Source of the DNA: Hyposmocoma kahamanoa
Taxonomy: Eukaryota > Arthropoda > Insecta > Lepidoptera > Cosmopterigidae
Length of the DNA stretch: 64,000 nucleotides
Direction: 5' to 3'
Assembly (NCBI RefSeq): GCF_003589595.1
Contig: NW_020653718.1
Coordinates: 2,616,152-2,680,151, forward strand
The position numbers and the translations under genes were made by a program. The notes beneath the pieces are model-generated. The model ran no database searches, was not told the origin of the DNA, and saw only the letters and a list, made by a program, of their open reading frames with translations. Within the stretch, counting starts at the first letter, position 1; every line of letters starts with the position of its first letter. Positions 41,835 to 52,350 of this stretch are shown here, piece after piece.

Positions 41835-42010
41835 TAGCCGACTTCAAAAAAGGAGGAGCGCTCTTAATTAAACTGTATTATTTTATGTGTAGGTATGTCA
41901 CGCTATTTAGGTGATTCTATTTTATTGGAAATGGAGTAGTGGTCCCATTAAAATTTGAAGAAAATATTTCACCTCTAAGGGAGGCAAATCAGGGGACGAA
42001 TCTGAATGAA
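41835..42010 (+). repeat. Family C element, plus copy
   Basis: TTAGCCGACTTCAAAAAAGG, TAGTGGTCCCATTAAAATTTG, AAGAAAATATTTCACC and GGCAAATCAGGGGACGAATC. Confidence 0.75.
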
Positions 42011-42029
42011 TTACTGAAATAAATATTTG

Positions 42030-42135
42030 CATGGTCTAAGTTTATTTCTCTCGTGAGTTGGGGTGTAATTTGTGGTTGTCTATCTGTGTGTCCATGGCAT
42101 CCGCGATACAGAGTCTCCCTAGCGCGAGGCTAAAA
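42030..42135 (+). repeat. tRNA-derived SINE (type 3), body only
   Basis: TTTATTTCTCTCGTGAGTTGGG, TTTGTGGTTGTCTATCTG and TCCATGGCATCCGCGATACAG, without the tRNA-like head. Confidence 0.75.
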
Positions 42136-42509
42136 AATGCTTGGCACATAGTCCACAAAATTTTGAGGTCAGTTTTTTTTGTAAAAAAGTTATTGTATAT
42201 TGTAGCACGTACGGGTAGTGCATTTAGAATTTAATTTGTTCAATTTTTATACCTAATTTTAGTCCTATCTCCCACTGGTGTCTTAAATAAATAAAAAAAT
42301 AAATAAACTTCTTCTGTTTCACAAACTTTAATTAATAAGAATATTATATTACAGATAATATTAAGAAACTGTAAGAAGTCTTGTATAAATTGAAAATTAC
42401 ATTGGTTTTATTTTTAACTTCACAAATCATCGGACATTTTTAACGTGTTGCTTTTTATGACAGAATGAAACCATTTAATTGTAATACATTTTGATTTTTT
42501 TTCTCACAA
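42136..42509. other. No recognisable feature
   Basis: AT-rich; nothing supported. Confidence 0.45.
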
Positions 42510-42800
42510 GGGCCACAACGCTGTAAAAAGTGCCACATAAGCAACGCGGTGTCTCAACGCACCGTAATACCCCTCCCCGCTTCGTCTACTGGCCCCTTGT
42601 GCGATGCGTTCCGGTACTGCGCGCCGTTTTAATTTCTTTTAATTCGTTTGTGGTGACAGTGTCGACCCAACATCCATCGACCTTCATGAAGGAAGAATTT
42701 TGGCCGAAGGGTGTCATGTATCGGCGATTCCGCGGCCGGTTACCTGACACCAGATTGCGTCACACGTCGCCGACAAGTGCAATTCGTGTAGATCAGTTAG
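42510..42800 (+). repeat. Dispersed repeat, shared with 54606-54700
   Basis: GTGTCATGTATCGGCGATTCCGCGGCCGG, TTACCTGACACC and the preceding CGACCTTCATGAAGGAAG match 54620-54700 closely. The upstream part (42510-42650) has no partner. A 108-codon frame here has no recognisable domain. Confidence 0.6.
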
Positions 42801-43324
42801 AAATAGTGTTTTATTATATTGTATGTATGTTATTCCTTAAGGTATATATTATATGACTGTTTTATTGTATGTTAGTCTATAAGGTATGTATTTATGGGTC
42901 TTTGAACACGAATGAATGAATGAATGAATAAAAAATAAAATAAATAAAATTAACGTAAACATGCGACATGTAGATGCAATTTATATGAAGTAAAACGCAG
43001 CTTCACCGCTCAGGCGTCGCGACGCGCCGGCGTCACTCACCGTATGACATCGCTCTTAGCTTGTCAAAATTCTTAAGGAAATTAATTAAGCTCCATCTCT
43101 TACAGAATGGAAGAAAAATAAAAGAAAGTCTAAGCTCCATCTTCAAAAAGACAGACTGTATACAACATGATTAAATTAATTTCTTTAAACTGTTGTTGCA
43201 ATCATGGTGTTTGATAGGCTCAGATGGAAGCGATTTCGGTCATCATAAACGAAAATTATCTCCTTTATTTTTTAGTTCTTTTTAGTGAATACTTAACATT
43301 GTTATAGCGCGTTCCTAGTATGTA
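42801..43324. other. No recognisable feature
   Basis: Contains GAATGAATGAATGAAT (42911-42926) and an A-rich block. No gene. Confidence 0.45.
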
Positions 43325-43700
43325 GTGACGACAGATAGTCGTGCAGTTTAAAGTGTCGTGGCTTGTATATTTAAATGAAGTTGTTGACACATATGACAAC
43401 TGTCTTTCACGACTTTTTTGTCGTTATGACCACAGACTGTAGTGACAACGTGAAGAGCTAGAACGACAGACATCCGACGATAAAAATGTGACGACAGATA
43501 ATCGCAGTTTCAAACGATTCTGTCGTGCAAACGACAAGGTGGCTGCCGTGAACCGATAAAATGTCGACACGATCTAGTTGGAACAGCTAGACACGACAGT
43601 CGTTCAACGGTAATATAGACGTCCACGACACAGTCACGACAGATAGTCGTGGTTTGGGAACAGGCTAGAGGCGACAGTCGTCCAACGATAAATAAAACGT
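43325..43700. repeat. Decayed modular repeat rich in ACGACAG
   Basis: Two modules alternate three times. Module a, like GTGACGACAGATAGTCGTG plus CAGTTT, is at 43325-43349, 43488-43510 and 43633-43655. Module b, like GCTAGANACGACAGTCGT plus CCAACGATAAATAAAACGT, is at 43455-43489, 43584-43622 and 43661-43700. The a-b spacing shrinks (about 130, 96 and 28 bp). Module a is itself a small palindrome around ACGACAGATAGTCGT. Identity unknown. Confidence 0.75.
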
Positions 43701-44267
43701 TACGACATAACGGGAATGCGCCGTAAGTCTTAACTAAACTAACGGATACTTCACGTAGTTAAGTCGAATTTTTGCTCGACAAGTTTCAAACAAGTCCATC
43801 CTTATTCATGAGCTACGGAAGCAACGGAAGCTACACGCCAAAGCCCTGGCAGCCCGATCACTGAGTATGGCGGCGGGCGCAGTCGGCGACGGTGAGCCTT
43901 GCCTTGAACAGCCTGCAAACCTACGTAGTTGTTACAAAATGACCGTCTGTCGCGGTTTTACTGCAAAGTGTGTTGCTACACTATGACGTGGGCGTATGCT
44001 AAACGGTTTTCGGAAAACTTGAACTATTATATAAGAGTATTTTACAACGGTAATCGTCGTAATAATTTGTATTTGTTGGTAAGGTAGTAAGTTCAAACGT
44101 GTCAGGGTCATTACCAGCGACCTCCACCCCAGCTCCCTACCAGTTTGGTAGTTACAGAGTTATCACCGTTTAGAACATAGCTTACCAAAAAGGTGCCTAC
44201 CGCCAGTAGGCGCTGAAGAGTCCTTGGGCGACAAGGGCCTCAGAAGCAATTGGGGGCGTTAATGCTG
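43701..44267. other. No recognisable feature
   Basis: No gene seen. Mixed composition with a GC-richer part at 43830-43910. Confidence 0.45.
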
Positions 44268-44470
44268 TCCAGGAGGTGCTTCCGCATTCGAAAAAACCTG
44301 GATTATCCATATAAACTACACTACACATATATTTTTTTCCTTGTGTTTTTTTGTATTAAGTTAATATAAAGAATACGTGTTTTCAATTATTTTTTGTGGT
44401 AGAGGGCGTTCAAATTTTTTTAAATTGCCTAAATGGGCGGTGTGCCGAAAAGTTTGAGAACCTATGGTTT
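44268..44470. mobile_element. hAT-like MITE remnant, family F copy 2
   Basis: GTCCAGGAGGTGCTTCCGCATT, TTTTTTTCCTTGTG and TTTTTGTGGTAGAGGGCG, ending CCGAAAAGTTTGAGAACCTATGG. It parallels 39907-40112. Confidence 0.55.
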
Positions 44471-45075
44471 AAAACAAAGTATTTAAATAACATACTTTTT
44501 GTACGAAAGTAAAATTAGATAAATTATTAAATGTCACGGAACAAAAGTTGTTGTTTATGATGTTAGTACTGTAACTGGGACGTAGCTCTAATGCGTAGCG
44601 AGAGGTACTTCTAAGAATATAAACTGGGATTAACTTCAAAGATTTGGTTTATTTCACATCTTTTACATGGTTTATACTTTCAGTCTAGGATGTAATATGT
44701 AATATGTCAAGATCTTCTGTTTTCTTATTTTAATTATTCAAAAGCATTCTAAATACAAAAACTATATTCACTAGCTATATTCAGCCAGCAATTCTACTCA
44801 TAGAGTAGAGCCTAGACTACAGTACTATATTCCTTCGAGGTTGTAAAAATAACCCTGCTATATACAGGGTCAGCCAACATTTGAAGAGGGCGGCCATGAA
44901 GGACGTTCTCCGGTTCGAATCGAGAATGTTCTTAAACAAACTGAAGTGCGTAATGTGAATAATAAGAGGGTATGTATAAAAAATGATGAACGTAAGTGAA
45001 GCTAGAGAGGTTTGCCAGGATCGTGCAAAGTAGCGGACAATAATCTCTTCGTATCCCAATGGGAACCTAAATACG
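44471..45075. other. No recognisable feature
   Basis: AT-rich. A 94-codon minus frame (44817-45101) is without motif and runs into the MITE end. Not called. Confidence 0.45.
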
Positions 45076-45083
45076 TCAGTATA

Positions 45084-45461
45084 CTTAAAATAATAACGCA
45101 TAGAAACCTAGTCCGCACACGCTAAGTGAGGCAACTTGAAGCGCGCCCAAAGGGCCTACACGAGCGGGCGGGCCTTCAGCGCTCAAGGTCAACTTGTACC
45201 GCGAACAGATCAAGAATTTTAGCTAAAAATGACGAAACGTGCGGTAAATGAGTGTAAAAATACGTCAGACAAACATAAAATAGATACTAACATCACCTTC
45301 CACAAGGAAGTAACGCGTTTCAACTTGTATTTTTATATAAATATTCACTAAAACCGAAAATTAACCTACTACTAAAACTAGCCTACATGAATTTGATTTT
45401 TGCCTCACTCGTGACAGTTCGTTTGATATGAAACTATCATTCTATGCGTTATTATTCTAAG
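45084..45461 (+). mobile_element. MITE family J copy 2, THAP-like relic
   Basis: 378 bp, with a perfect 8-bp duplication TCAGTATA (45076-45083 and 45462-45469) and inverted ends CTTAAAATAATAACGCATAG and CTATGCGTTATTATTCTAAG. Apart from an extra segment near the right end and a shorter left end, the interior matches 35723-36092 in opposite orientation. It carries the 40-codon frame described in the next entry. Confidence 0.85.
45229..45351 (+). pseudogene. THAP-like N-terminal peptide, truncated
   Basis: 40 codons: MTKRAVNECKNTSDKHKID, then NITFHKEVTRF, then a run-off to a stop. THAP zinc fingers open with Cys-x(2-4)-Cys, a short polar stretch and an FH(R/K)FP motif; here C9, N11 and TFHK (23-26) fit. 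The first Cys is Arg here and Ser in the other copy. CGT and AGT are each one change from TGT (Cys), so a Cys is the simplest ancestor. The rest of the finger and any catalytic domain are absent. Confidence 0.5.
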
Positions 45462-45469
45462 TCAGTATA

Positions 45470-46055
45470 TTCCACTGGTAATACAGAAGTGTGTTAAGTC
45501 AAAAAGTATTTTTTCAGAACCGATGAAAAACTAATTACAATCTCTTCCCGTGAAAGATCATTAAAATGTATGTACATGTAAAGGTTTATTACAGACATCT
45601 TAACAATTTTCTATTGGTCAATTATACTAAAAAACAAAAAGGAAAAAATTGTTCGGATTTATGGGCACAGTGAAGAGAAATAACTGATTTATACGTGTTT
45701 TTATTTATTTAATAAAGGACTGTATTACATATATACTTAATAACCACTACCATATTTTGACACACAGAGAGCCACAGACATAATATAACAGTGCTAATGT
45801 TATACCATGCAACACCTTCTCATATTTTTTAAGTTTAACAACAAAATTTTTAAAAAGATTTATTTTATTTCTATTTATTTAGAAACTTTAAAACTCATAT
45901 ACCTAATTTAAAACCTACACAATCTTTTTAAATTTAAAACTTACATAATCTTACTTTATAATTAATTGGCAATGAGACTTAAATAAAAATTAATAAAATA
46001 AAATAAAATAAGATAAATAAGACTTAAATAAAAAATTAAGTTGAAAAACCAAATA
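45470..46055. other. No recognisable feature
   Basis: AT-rich with AAAATAAAATAAAATAAG at about 45995-46012. No gene. Confidence 0.5.
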
Positions 46056-46220
46056 CCAAGACAGGACGCAAGCACATAGAAAAATTCGTGAGGTTCGTTG
46101 GTTCGTTCCGTGGCTTAGTTGGTATAGCATCTGCCACGGTATGCAAGAAGACGTCGGTTCGAATCCGACCGGATCGAAGGAATTTTTTCTGAGTGTTCGA
46201 TCTTTGTATTAATAATTATA
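46056..46220 (+). repeat. tRNA-derived SINE (type 1), copy 2
   Basis: Near-identical to 7743-7925: AGCACATAGAAAAATTCGTG, CGTTCCGTGGCTTAGTTGG, GACGTCGGTTCGAATCCGAC and TTTGTATTAATAATTATA. Confidence 0.85.
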
Positions 46221-46247
46221 CCAAATATCAATTCAACAAAAATTTAA

Positions 46248-46467
46248 TTAATGAGATTTAAACTTATCTTTAAATAATGGTTTAGTAAATATATCAGCAA
46301 TGTGCACATTTGTTATATCAATATTAACATTTTTACAATTCTTAAGGATGGAATAGAATCTGACATCAATATGTTTTGACCTTTTACTAAATAAACCTGT
46401 TCGTATCAAGTGAATTGAACTCTGATTGTGAATATTTAACACAATATTAATGTTATTACCTGTTAAG
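46248..46467 (-). pseudogene. Copia retrotransposon RNase H fragment
   Basis: Reverse-strand frame with NIHNQSSIHLIRTGLFSKRS, KHIDVRFYSILKN and VHIADIFTKPLFKDKF. This is the C-terminal RNase H signature of Ty1/copia Pol (DNxxAIxLxxNPxxHxRTKHID...TxxQxADxFTKPL). The signature Asp-Asn is replaced by His-Asn. About 65 residues remain, with no LTR or other domains next to it. Confidence 0.85.
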
Positions 46468-47007
46468 TCACTTCAAATGATTTTAAATATAATTTCACAT
46501 TTTTTGAGTAGGTTAGGAATGTTTTGGCCAGAGCTAGCTCACATAAAATTTGTCTCATTTTGAGTTAAATAATATTTTTTTTATTCAAGGCCGGTGTCGT
46601 GTGTTAGGAGGTCAAGGAGCTGGTTAATAAGAGAGACGACTGGAAGATGCTCCACCGACATAAGAATGACAATGAATAGTATTTTATGCAATCGTTGTTT
46701 AATGAGGGTTCGTTTACCGAGTGGCTCATGTTTGATATTTTAATTAGCAACAATACGACGTTCTGTCTCTGACTCGTTATAATTTAGTGTATAGAACTTA
46801 CTAAAGTACTGTGTACAGAACTATAATCAAATTTTTCGTTCGGCAGTGATCTAATTTTGAATGTCACATATTTTGAGTTACAACACTATGGTAATAGCAG
46901 TGCGATACGCACAGGTAATCTACGTCTATGGGGCACGGAGGTAGTGTACTTTAAATATTTTATACATACAATATTTGGCGTTATGAAGTCATTATTTTAT
47001 TTTTATC
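46468..47007. other. No recognisable feature
   Basis: Unassigned; nothing supported. Confidence 0.45.
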
Positions 47008-47125
47008 CGACTTCAAAAAGGAAGGAGGATCTCAATTAGATTGTATTTATTGTGAACCTTATTCGATGATTTCTGGAGAGGAGGAGAGGGTGGCAAACTA
47101 GGGGATGAACCCTGTTTATTGGATT
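47008..47125 (+). repeat. Family C element, plus copy
   Basis: ATCCGACTTCAAAAAGGAAGG, GATCTCAATTAGATTGTATT and GTGGCAAACTAGGGGATGAAC, with an internal deletion. Confidence 0.7.
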
Positions 47126-47242
47126 GCACAGACCTTTCCTATCTGCCATAATGTATTAATAAAAGTAATTAATACTGCATTCAATTACAATTAAACAGCA
47201 AAATTAAACAAAGTACACACTAAATTATGTATGTAATTTTGA

Positions 47243-47540
47243 GCAGCAATAGAGTTCGTTGTGAAAGAATCCGGCCAGGGAAGTACTGCCACCTTACCTA
47301 TTTCGGCCGCCAAGCAGTAATATTAGCATTACTGCGTTCCGGTTTTGAAGGGTAAGGGTGGTGGTAAAATTACAGGCACATGAGACTTGTCAACTTATGC
47401 CTCAGAGTGATGGGCGCAGTGGCAGTGGCCTTCAGATCTTTGCGATTTAAAGCTCTGAGTGGCTCTGCAACTGTTATAGAAAGGCATGGAGCTTACCATC
47501 AGACGCACGACTCGTTCGTCCCGTCACTTGATATTAAAAG
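47243..47540 (+). repeat. Family A retroposon, full length
   Basis: GTTGTGAAAGAATCCGGCCAGG, CGGCCGCCAAGCAGTAATATTAGC, GAAGGGTAAGGGTGG, AACTTATGCCTCAGAGTGATGG and GCGCAGTGGCAGTGG, then CGACTCGTTCGTCCCGTCACTTGATAT. A LINE begins directly after it. Confidence 0.85.
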
Positions 47541-48219
47541 AGTAGTATATCGAGAGCGTCATCTGTACCGCGTCGCGCAAGCTTGGCATCCTGAACAAGG
47601 TGCACCGATTTTTTACTCCAGAGCTGCGATACCTGTCGTATAAAGCTCAGGTCCGAAGCAGCATGGAGTACTGTTCGCACCTTTGGGACGGCTCTGCCAA
47701 GTACTTGCTCGATGCCCTAGATGGACTGCAGCGCTACGCCTTCCGTGTTGTCAACGATCCTCATGTAACTGAGCATGCGGAGTCGTTACAGCTTCGCAGA
47801 GATATAGCGTCTCTTAGCGTATTCTATCGCCTGTACCACGGTGAGTGCTCTGAAGAGTTATTCAACCTTATCCCTTCCTCTCCTTTCCATCAGCGGACCA
47901 CTCGTGCCGGACTGCGTTGCCACAATTGGACGGTCAGTTCAATACCGTCCCGCACTAAAAAGTTTGGCAATTCGTTTTTATGCCGAACCATCAAATTGTG
48001 GAACCAACTCCCGGCGCATGTATTCCCTCCCCTCTATAACATCGGGTCCTTCAAACGTAGTGTGAAGAAGCATTTGGCCAGACCGGCAAAATGATAGTGA
48101 CGGAGTGAAGATATTTGTGTTTTCCATCCGTTACTCTCATCTCTGGACTGTATTCGCACTTTCCATCAGGCGCGGTGCAGTCATTTTGCCGAGTGACAAT
48201 AAAAAAAATAAAAAAAAAC
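47541..48219 (+). mobile_element. LINE, heavily 5'-truncated, A-rich tail
   Basis: The frame is open from about 47550 to the stop at 48094, followed by about 105 bp of 3' UTR and an AATAAAAAAAATAAAAAAAA tail (48201-48219). It begins downstream of the RT core, immediately after a family A copy. Confidence 0.8.
47550..48094 (+). CDS. LINE ORF2 C-terminal fragment (open frame)
   Basis: Post-RT region: SRKLGILNKVHRFFTPELRY, SYKAQVRSSMEYCSHLWDG, LDALDGLQRYAFRVVNDPHV, RDIASLSVFYRLYHGECSEE and the closing FLCRTIKLWNQLPAHVFPPL, NIGSFKRSVKKHL. This matches the C-terminal domain common to Jockey-like insect LINEs (VRSxMEYCSHxW; RxxxLWNxLPxxVFP). No YADD or endonuclease. It differs in sequence from the LINEs at 15999 and 32760. 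Unlikely to be expressed except by read-through. Confidence 0.8.
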
Positions 48220-48534
48220 ACGTATGCCGAAACAAACATACCTGTACTACACACACGTGCGTATTTTTCCTGCAATTATGATTTTTTACGGTATGTTAAT
48301 TATTATTTATTGCAATTCTGTTGACATCCTTGTAATAACCATTGTTTGCCAACTGTAGCTTCATTTTGGCATTAATTTATTTCAATGTAACGTGAAGTGA
48401 CATGTTTGTGAATGACTAAATAAGTTCGTAGTTTAAGAATATAAATCGTATCATTATGGAATGCTGTGTAATGTTTGCAAAATAATAATAATATAACGGC
48501 GGCAGTGGAAGCTGTAGTGAATTTTTGGGCCCAT
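48220..48534. other. No recognisable feature
   Basis: AT-rich; no gene. Confidence 0.5.
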
Positions 48535-48700
48535 ATATGCTGCAAGCAAAATTAAGCAGTACTGTAATGACGTTACAATTTCAATTAAATATTTTAGTTT
48601 CTTTATATTTCTTTACATGTCACTACGTTTATATAGGTTCATTTCGGACAAACTTTACTTGGTTTTTATATTAGACCCGTCGTCCATTTGTTGGTAGATC
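48535..48700. mobile_element. MITE family R, copy 2 (partial)
   Basis: Reverse of about 30945-31105: GCAAGCAAAATTAAGCAGTACTG, TTTACATGTCACTACGTTTA and AGACCCGTCGTCCATTTGTTGG. The outer end (CATTGACTT) is lost. Confidence 0.7.
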
Positions 48701-48946
48701 AAGGTTGTCTTCAATTGTACGGACAACGGTACACCAGACTACACATTTTTGTTCGAAAATCGCCTCCAGTGCAACGGAACAAGTTACGTCAATGTGTAGC
48801 TTGATACGCTGGCGTGTGTACTGTAGTCTAGGTTCTACTCTATGAGTAGAATTACTGGCTAAATGAACATAGGTTTGTGTTTTAAAAAAAATAAGATGTA
48901 AAAAAAAAGAACGTCTCGGTTGTTCTAGACGTGGCTTTGATCAGGA

Positions 48947-49168
48947 AAGATGAGATTCGCTCTGGGCCTTTTGGAGGGAAAACTGTAGTTTTTATTTTGA
49001 CTTTCAATTATTTTGTGAAATCTAGTTTACAGTGGAATAGGATAGTGCTATTGTGCCTTAATCGAATATTAAAACGCGAAATTATACGAATCTTGAACTA
49101 AAATACCCGTATCTGCCCGTTCTAAGGAAGCCTATCCCCTTTGTGGCGGCCATATTTACAGAAATATA
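48947..49168 (+). repeat. Dispersed repeat U, copy 1
   Basis: CCTTTTGGAGGGAAAA, TTTTTATTTTGACTTTCAATTATT, GGAATAGGATAGTGCTATTGTGCC, AAATACCCGTATC and GTGGCGGCCATATTTACAGAAA recur in the same order at 52345-52965, where an insertion separates the halves. Confidence 0.8.
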
Positions 49169-49283
49169 ATTAAACGAAGACATGGCTCAAAAGACTTAAT
49201 AATGTACCAAGACTTGGCTGTATGGTGTAAAACCTTTGCCTTTTCCTTTATGGAAGAAAGAAAAAAAAATCAGGAAAGATGAC

Positions 49284-49350
49284 ATAAATATTCATTCACT
49301 GAAATATCCCAATTTTATGTTTAAAAGTACCTCTACGCAAGCCCAAGCTA
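49284..49350 (+). repeat. Short direct repeat with 49929-50005
   Basis: ATATTCATTCA, CCCAATTTTATGTTTAAAAGTACCTCTACG and AAGCCCAAGCTACT occur at both places. Confidence 0.8.
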
Positions 49351-49554
49351 CTTTTCCTGTTATAAGCGGTGGAGGCCGCCTTACAAGTGGTGTACGATTG
49401 CCTTACGTGAAAATTCCGATGTGGAAAATTGTTCATCATAAAAATTAATAATTAACCGCCGAGGAAGGAAAGAAGACAATATAAGGTCGTAATTTGTATT
49501 TTATTTTTATTTTTGATATTTTATTGTTGCGCTTTTGTGAAAGAAAAAACTGCA

Positions 49555-49727
49555 AAATGAATCGTATAGCGGCGCAAAAGGTTACGAGATAGAATGATGT
49601 AGATGAATTACTAGACCAGTTTGAGGCAATCAGCGTAATAAGTAATTGGTCGGAAGTGCAAAAGAGATATGTGATTGCATTGTTTTTGAAAGGGCCAGCT
49701 CTGCAATGGTACGAAACTAATTTTTAA
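49555..49727 (+). pseudogene. LTR-retrotransposon gag fragment (Gypsy-like)
   Basis: The frame VDELLDQFEAISVISNWSEV, QKRYVIALFLKGPALQWYET ends in a stop. It resembles the retrotransposon gag core (FxxxFExxxxxxxWxxxxKxxxxxxxLxGxAxxWYxx). An in-frame stop lies upstream (ATAGAATG). Only about 45 residues; no Cys knuckle. It sits between the two short direct repeats (49284 and 49929). Confidence 0.65.
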
Positions 49728-49791
49728 AACATAGAGTAGCAGAGTATATCCATAAACTGACGTATGATGAAACCGAGAACTTATTAGCTTA

Positions 49792-49935
49792 CAGTAGTTT
49801 TTTCTCTTGTAACCCACACATCTCCTATACACATTCAATAATTTCCACTGTACGCATCGGGAGGTCGCTATCACACTTACAATAAATTTTAAATTTAAAC
49901 TTAAAATCCCTAGGTCTACTTTAGAAAACAATGAA
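49792..49935. repeat. Dispersed repeat L, copy 1
   Basis: ACAGTAGTTTTTTCTCTTG, CACATTCAATAATTTCCACT, GGGAGGTCGCT and AATTTTAAATTTAAACTTAAAA, then CCTAGGTCTACTTTAGAAAACAATG, repeated at 51452-51595. Confidence 0.8.
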
Positions 49936-50005
49936 ATATTCATTCAAAGAAAAAAACCCAATTTTATGTTTAAAAGTACCTCTACGTAAGCCCAAGCTAC
50001 TCGTA

Positions 50006-50515
50006 CGTTCCCATGCTATAGTACATACATTTGTAATTGCTTAGTAGCAATTCTTTCTCCTAACGGCAAAGGAAAACCTATAAATACACATTGAATTTCA
50101 TTCGTGATATTATCTGTGGCAATTTTTCTACATAATGTTTGTTTATTAACATGTAATTTCACATCTTTAGTCCCAAATGAAATATAAATCACGACCTTAA
50201 TACAGAACAAAAACCATGCATCAGCAATAATTTAAAACCCAAGCCATTGTAAATCCAATCCTTGCGTAATAACTCTAATAATAACCGCAGATTCAACCCG
50301 TTTCAATCCTATTGAATTGAACAACTGTCCTCTAACTATTCAATATACACCCTGTTTTCAACTTTGCAACTGTTTGAATTTGGATTCGTCACAGTTTTAG
50401 AAGTTTGTTTTAATTTGGTTAATAAGTAGTTATTGCAATGTTAACTTGACCTTATTACATAAGGTACAGGGTATAGATATTTTGCGGTGATTTTTTTGCT
50501 GAGTGGTGTAAACCT
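50006..50515. other. No recognisable feature
   Basis: AT-rich; no gene supported. Confidence 0.5.
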
Positions 50516-51140
50516 CTATATTCCTAAGTCTTTATTTATTTCATATTGTAATATCCATAAAATGGACGAAACAGTTGATAAACAGTGCTTATCGACTCTC
50601 ACTTTAAAGATAGCCAAAGATTTACAAATATGAACAGTAATAGGTAGTGCGTTCCAAAGTCTGACCGCATTAACAGCCAAGGAGTGAGAATAAAAACCGG
50701 AAATGAATGATGGAAAAAATAACTGGGACCTAACGAGAGACCGAGAGAGCTCAATCCTGGGATCTGAGAAAGCTGAAACGTAGATTATGTAGAATGTTGT
50801 GAAGAACAGAGACGATATGCAAATTCCTGCGGAGACGAATGAGAAGCCACTTGAGGTGACTGCGATAGTATGAGATTCGATCACGTTTACGAAAGTCAAA
50901 GATGATCCTTATACGCAAATGAAAATGATGGAAAAGATAAGTGGGACCTAACGAGAGAGCGAGAGGGCTTAATCCTGGGATTTTAAAAACCCTGAAACGC
51001 TCTTTCAGATACCTGGGGGACAAAGGATTATGTACAATGTTGTGAAGAACAGAGACGAGCCATTTGAGCTGACTGCGATAGTGTGAGATTTGATCATGTT
51101 TACGAAGGCCAAAGGTGAACTTTATACGCAGAGCTTATTC
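50516..51140 (-). pseudogene. LINE C-terminus with tandem internal duplication
   Basis: The reverse strand encodes the closing region of a LINE protein: SGFYSHSLAVNAVRLWNALP and KSLAIFKVRVDKHCLS. Before it come two copies of the preceding block (LKWLLIRLRRNLHIVSVLHN in one, its homologue with SYYRSHLKW in the other): unit 1 at about 50706-50919 and unit 2 at about 50922-51134, each around 214 bp. Frames are broken. The end AATAAATAAAGACTTAGG marks the 3' side. Confidence 0.75.
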
Positions 51141-51299
51141 GGCACTTCTTTAGTAGCATCTAAATAGCAGGAATCAGCGTGGTCTATTTAGTCTTTTTGA
51201 GTTTAGTAGACGTCACGGTATTTTACCACTAGTTTGTTATAATTATTATAACAAAAAATCGTTAAAAACCAACAAAACAAAAATTTGCAACAATCACAT

Positions 51300-51428
51300 G
51301 AAAAATTCTAAAGGTCTGCTGGTTCGTTTCGTGACTTTAGCAGAGCCCCCAGACACGAATTCCCTGGGGATACTGGTTCGAATCCAGCCGGATTCTTATT
51401 CTTAATTTCCAAAAAAAAAAAAAAAAAT
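51300..51428 (+). repeat. tRNA-derived SINE with poly(A)
   Basis: TGGTTCGTTTCGTGACTTTAGCAG, B box GGTTCGAATCCAGCCGGATTC, then TTCTTAATTTCC and 17 A residues. Related to type 1, but the tail differs. Confidence 0.7.
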
Positions 51429-51451
51429 CATGGTGAAAAGAGAACGCAAAC

Positions 51452-51595
51452 ACAGTAGTTTTTTTCTCTTGTAACTCACACATCCTCCTACACACATTCA
51501 ATAATTTCCACTTTACTCATTGGGAGGTCGCTGTTACACTTAATAAATTTTAAATTTAAACTTAAAACCCCTAGGTCTACTTTAGAAAACAATGT
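51452..51595. repeat. Dispersed repeat L, copy 2
   Basis: About 90% identical to 49792-49935 by eye. Confidence 0.8.
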
Positions 51596-51864
51596 TATTG
51601 TTCTTGTATTCACGGAAGAGCGCTGATGTCTGAAATACAGATAGTTAATTGTCTAGTTCAGACACAAATGTCTAGCCTTAAATGCAACGTAGCAGGTTTA
51701 ACACTGTCAATGTCAAATTTATCTTTAAGTTTACGAAATAAACAATTATTTTTTTTATATAATGTAAAAACTTATCAATTATACATATCTAAACTACGTA
51801 TAACAGCTAGATACATAAAAATTACGTAAGTTTTTATATAGAAAATTTTGTCGAGGATAGAATT

Positions 51865-51930
51865 GCTAAACTTATTCTTTGGCGGAAATAGCTGCCAGCT
51901 TTGTGGTCACCGGAGGCTTCTACGAGACGA
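51865..51930 (+). repeat. Short repeat shared with 63918-63978
   Basis: AACTTATTCTTTGGCGGAAATAGCTG and GTCACCGGAGGCTT recur with small changes at the end of the window. Possibly a LINE 3' UTR piece. Confidence 0.5.
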
Positions 51931-52214
51931 TTATTATAGTTATCTATTTTAAAATTTTGAAGTTTAAATGGGAGAGGCTGTATTCCCCGAAAATGGCACA
52001 GTCAGCCGCGGTCTGGGACTCTGGTTCAAGAACCGGCGAACAATACGTGCCGTATCAAGCAGGTCCGCTTTCTGCATTTGTGCTGGAAGCGACACGCCAG
52101 ATAAATCCAACCGCCTCAAACTGTCAGCAAGGCTGACTGGAATTAACCCATTTGCGGACAAAACAATAAGGCTTTATTATTGTTATAGTTAGCAGTACAG
52201 TGAACGGAGACCAT

Positions 52215-52350
52215 GAACCGGGGGGCGTTCAACGGGACGGCCCCATACTAAATGGGCGGATGACCTGGTAACGGCGGCCGGTAACCTATGGATGCACTTC
52301 GCGTCCTATCGGCTAGTCTGGCAATCTTTGGGGGAGGCCTATATTCAGAT
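52215..52350 (+). pseudogene. LINE C-terminal fragment (RTE-like)
   Basis: GRPHTKWADDLVTAAGNLWM and HFASYRLVWQSLGEAYIQ. The pattern GRPxxRWxDDixxxaGxxWxxxAxdRxxWxxLgEAyxQ closes many insect endonuclease-reverse transcriptases. The preceding ACCGGGGGGCGTTCAACGGGAC continues in frame for a short way only. Confidence 0.75.
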
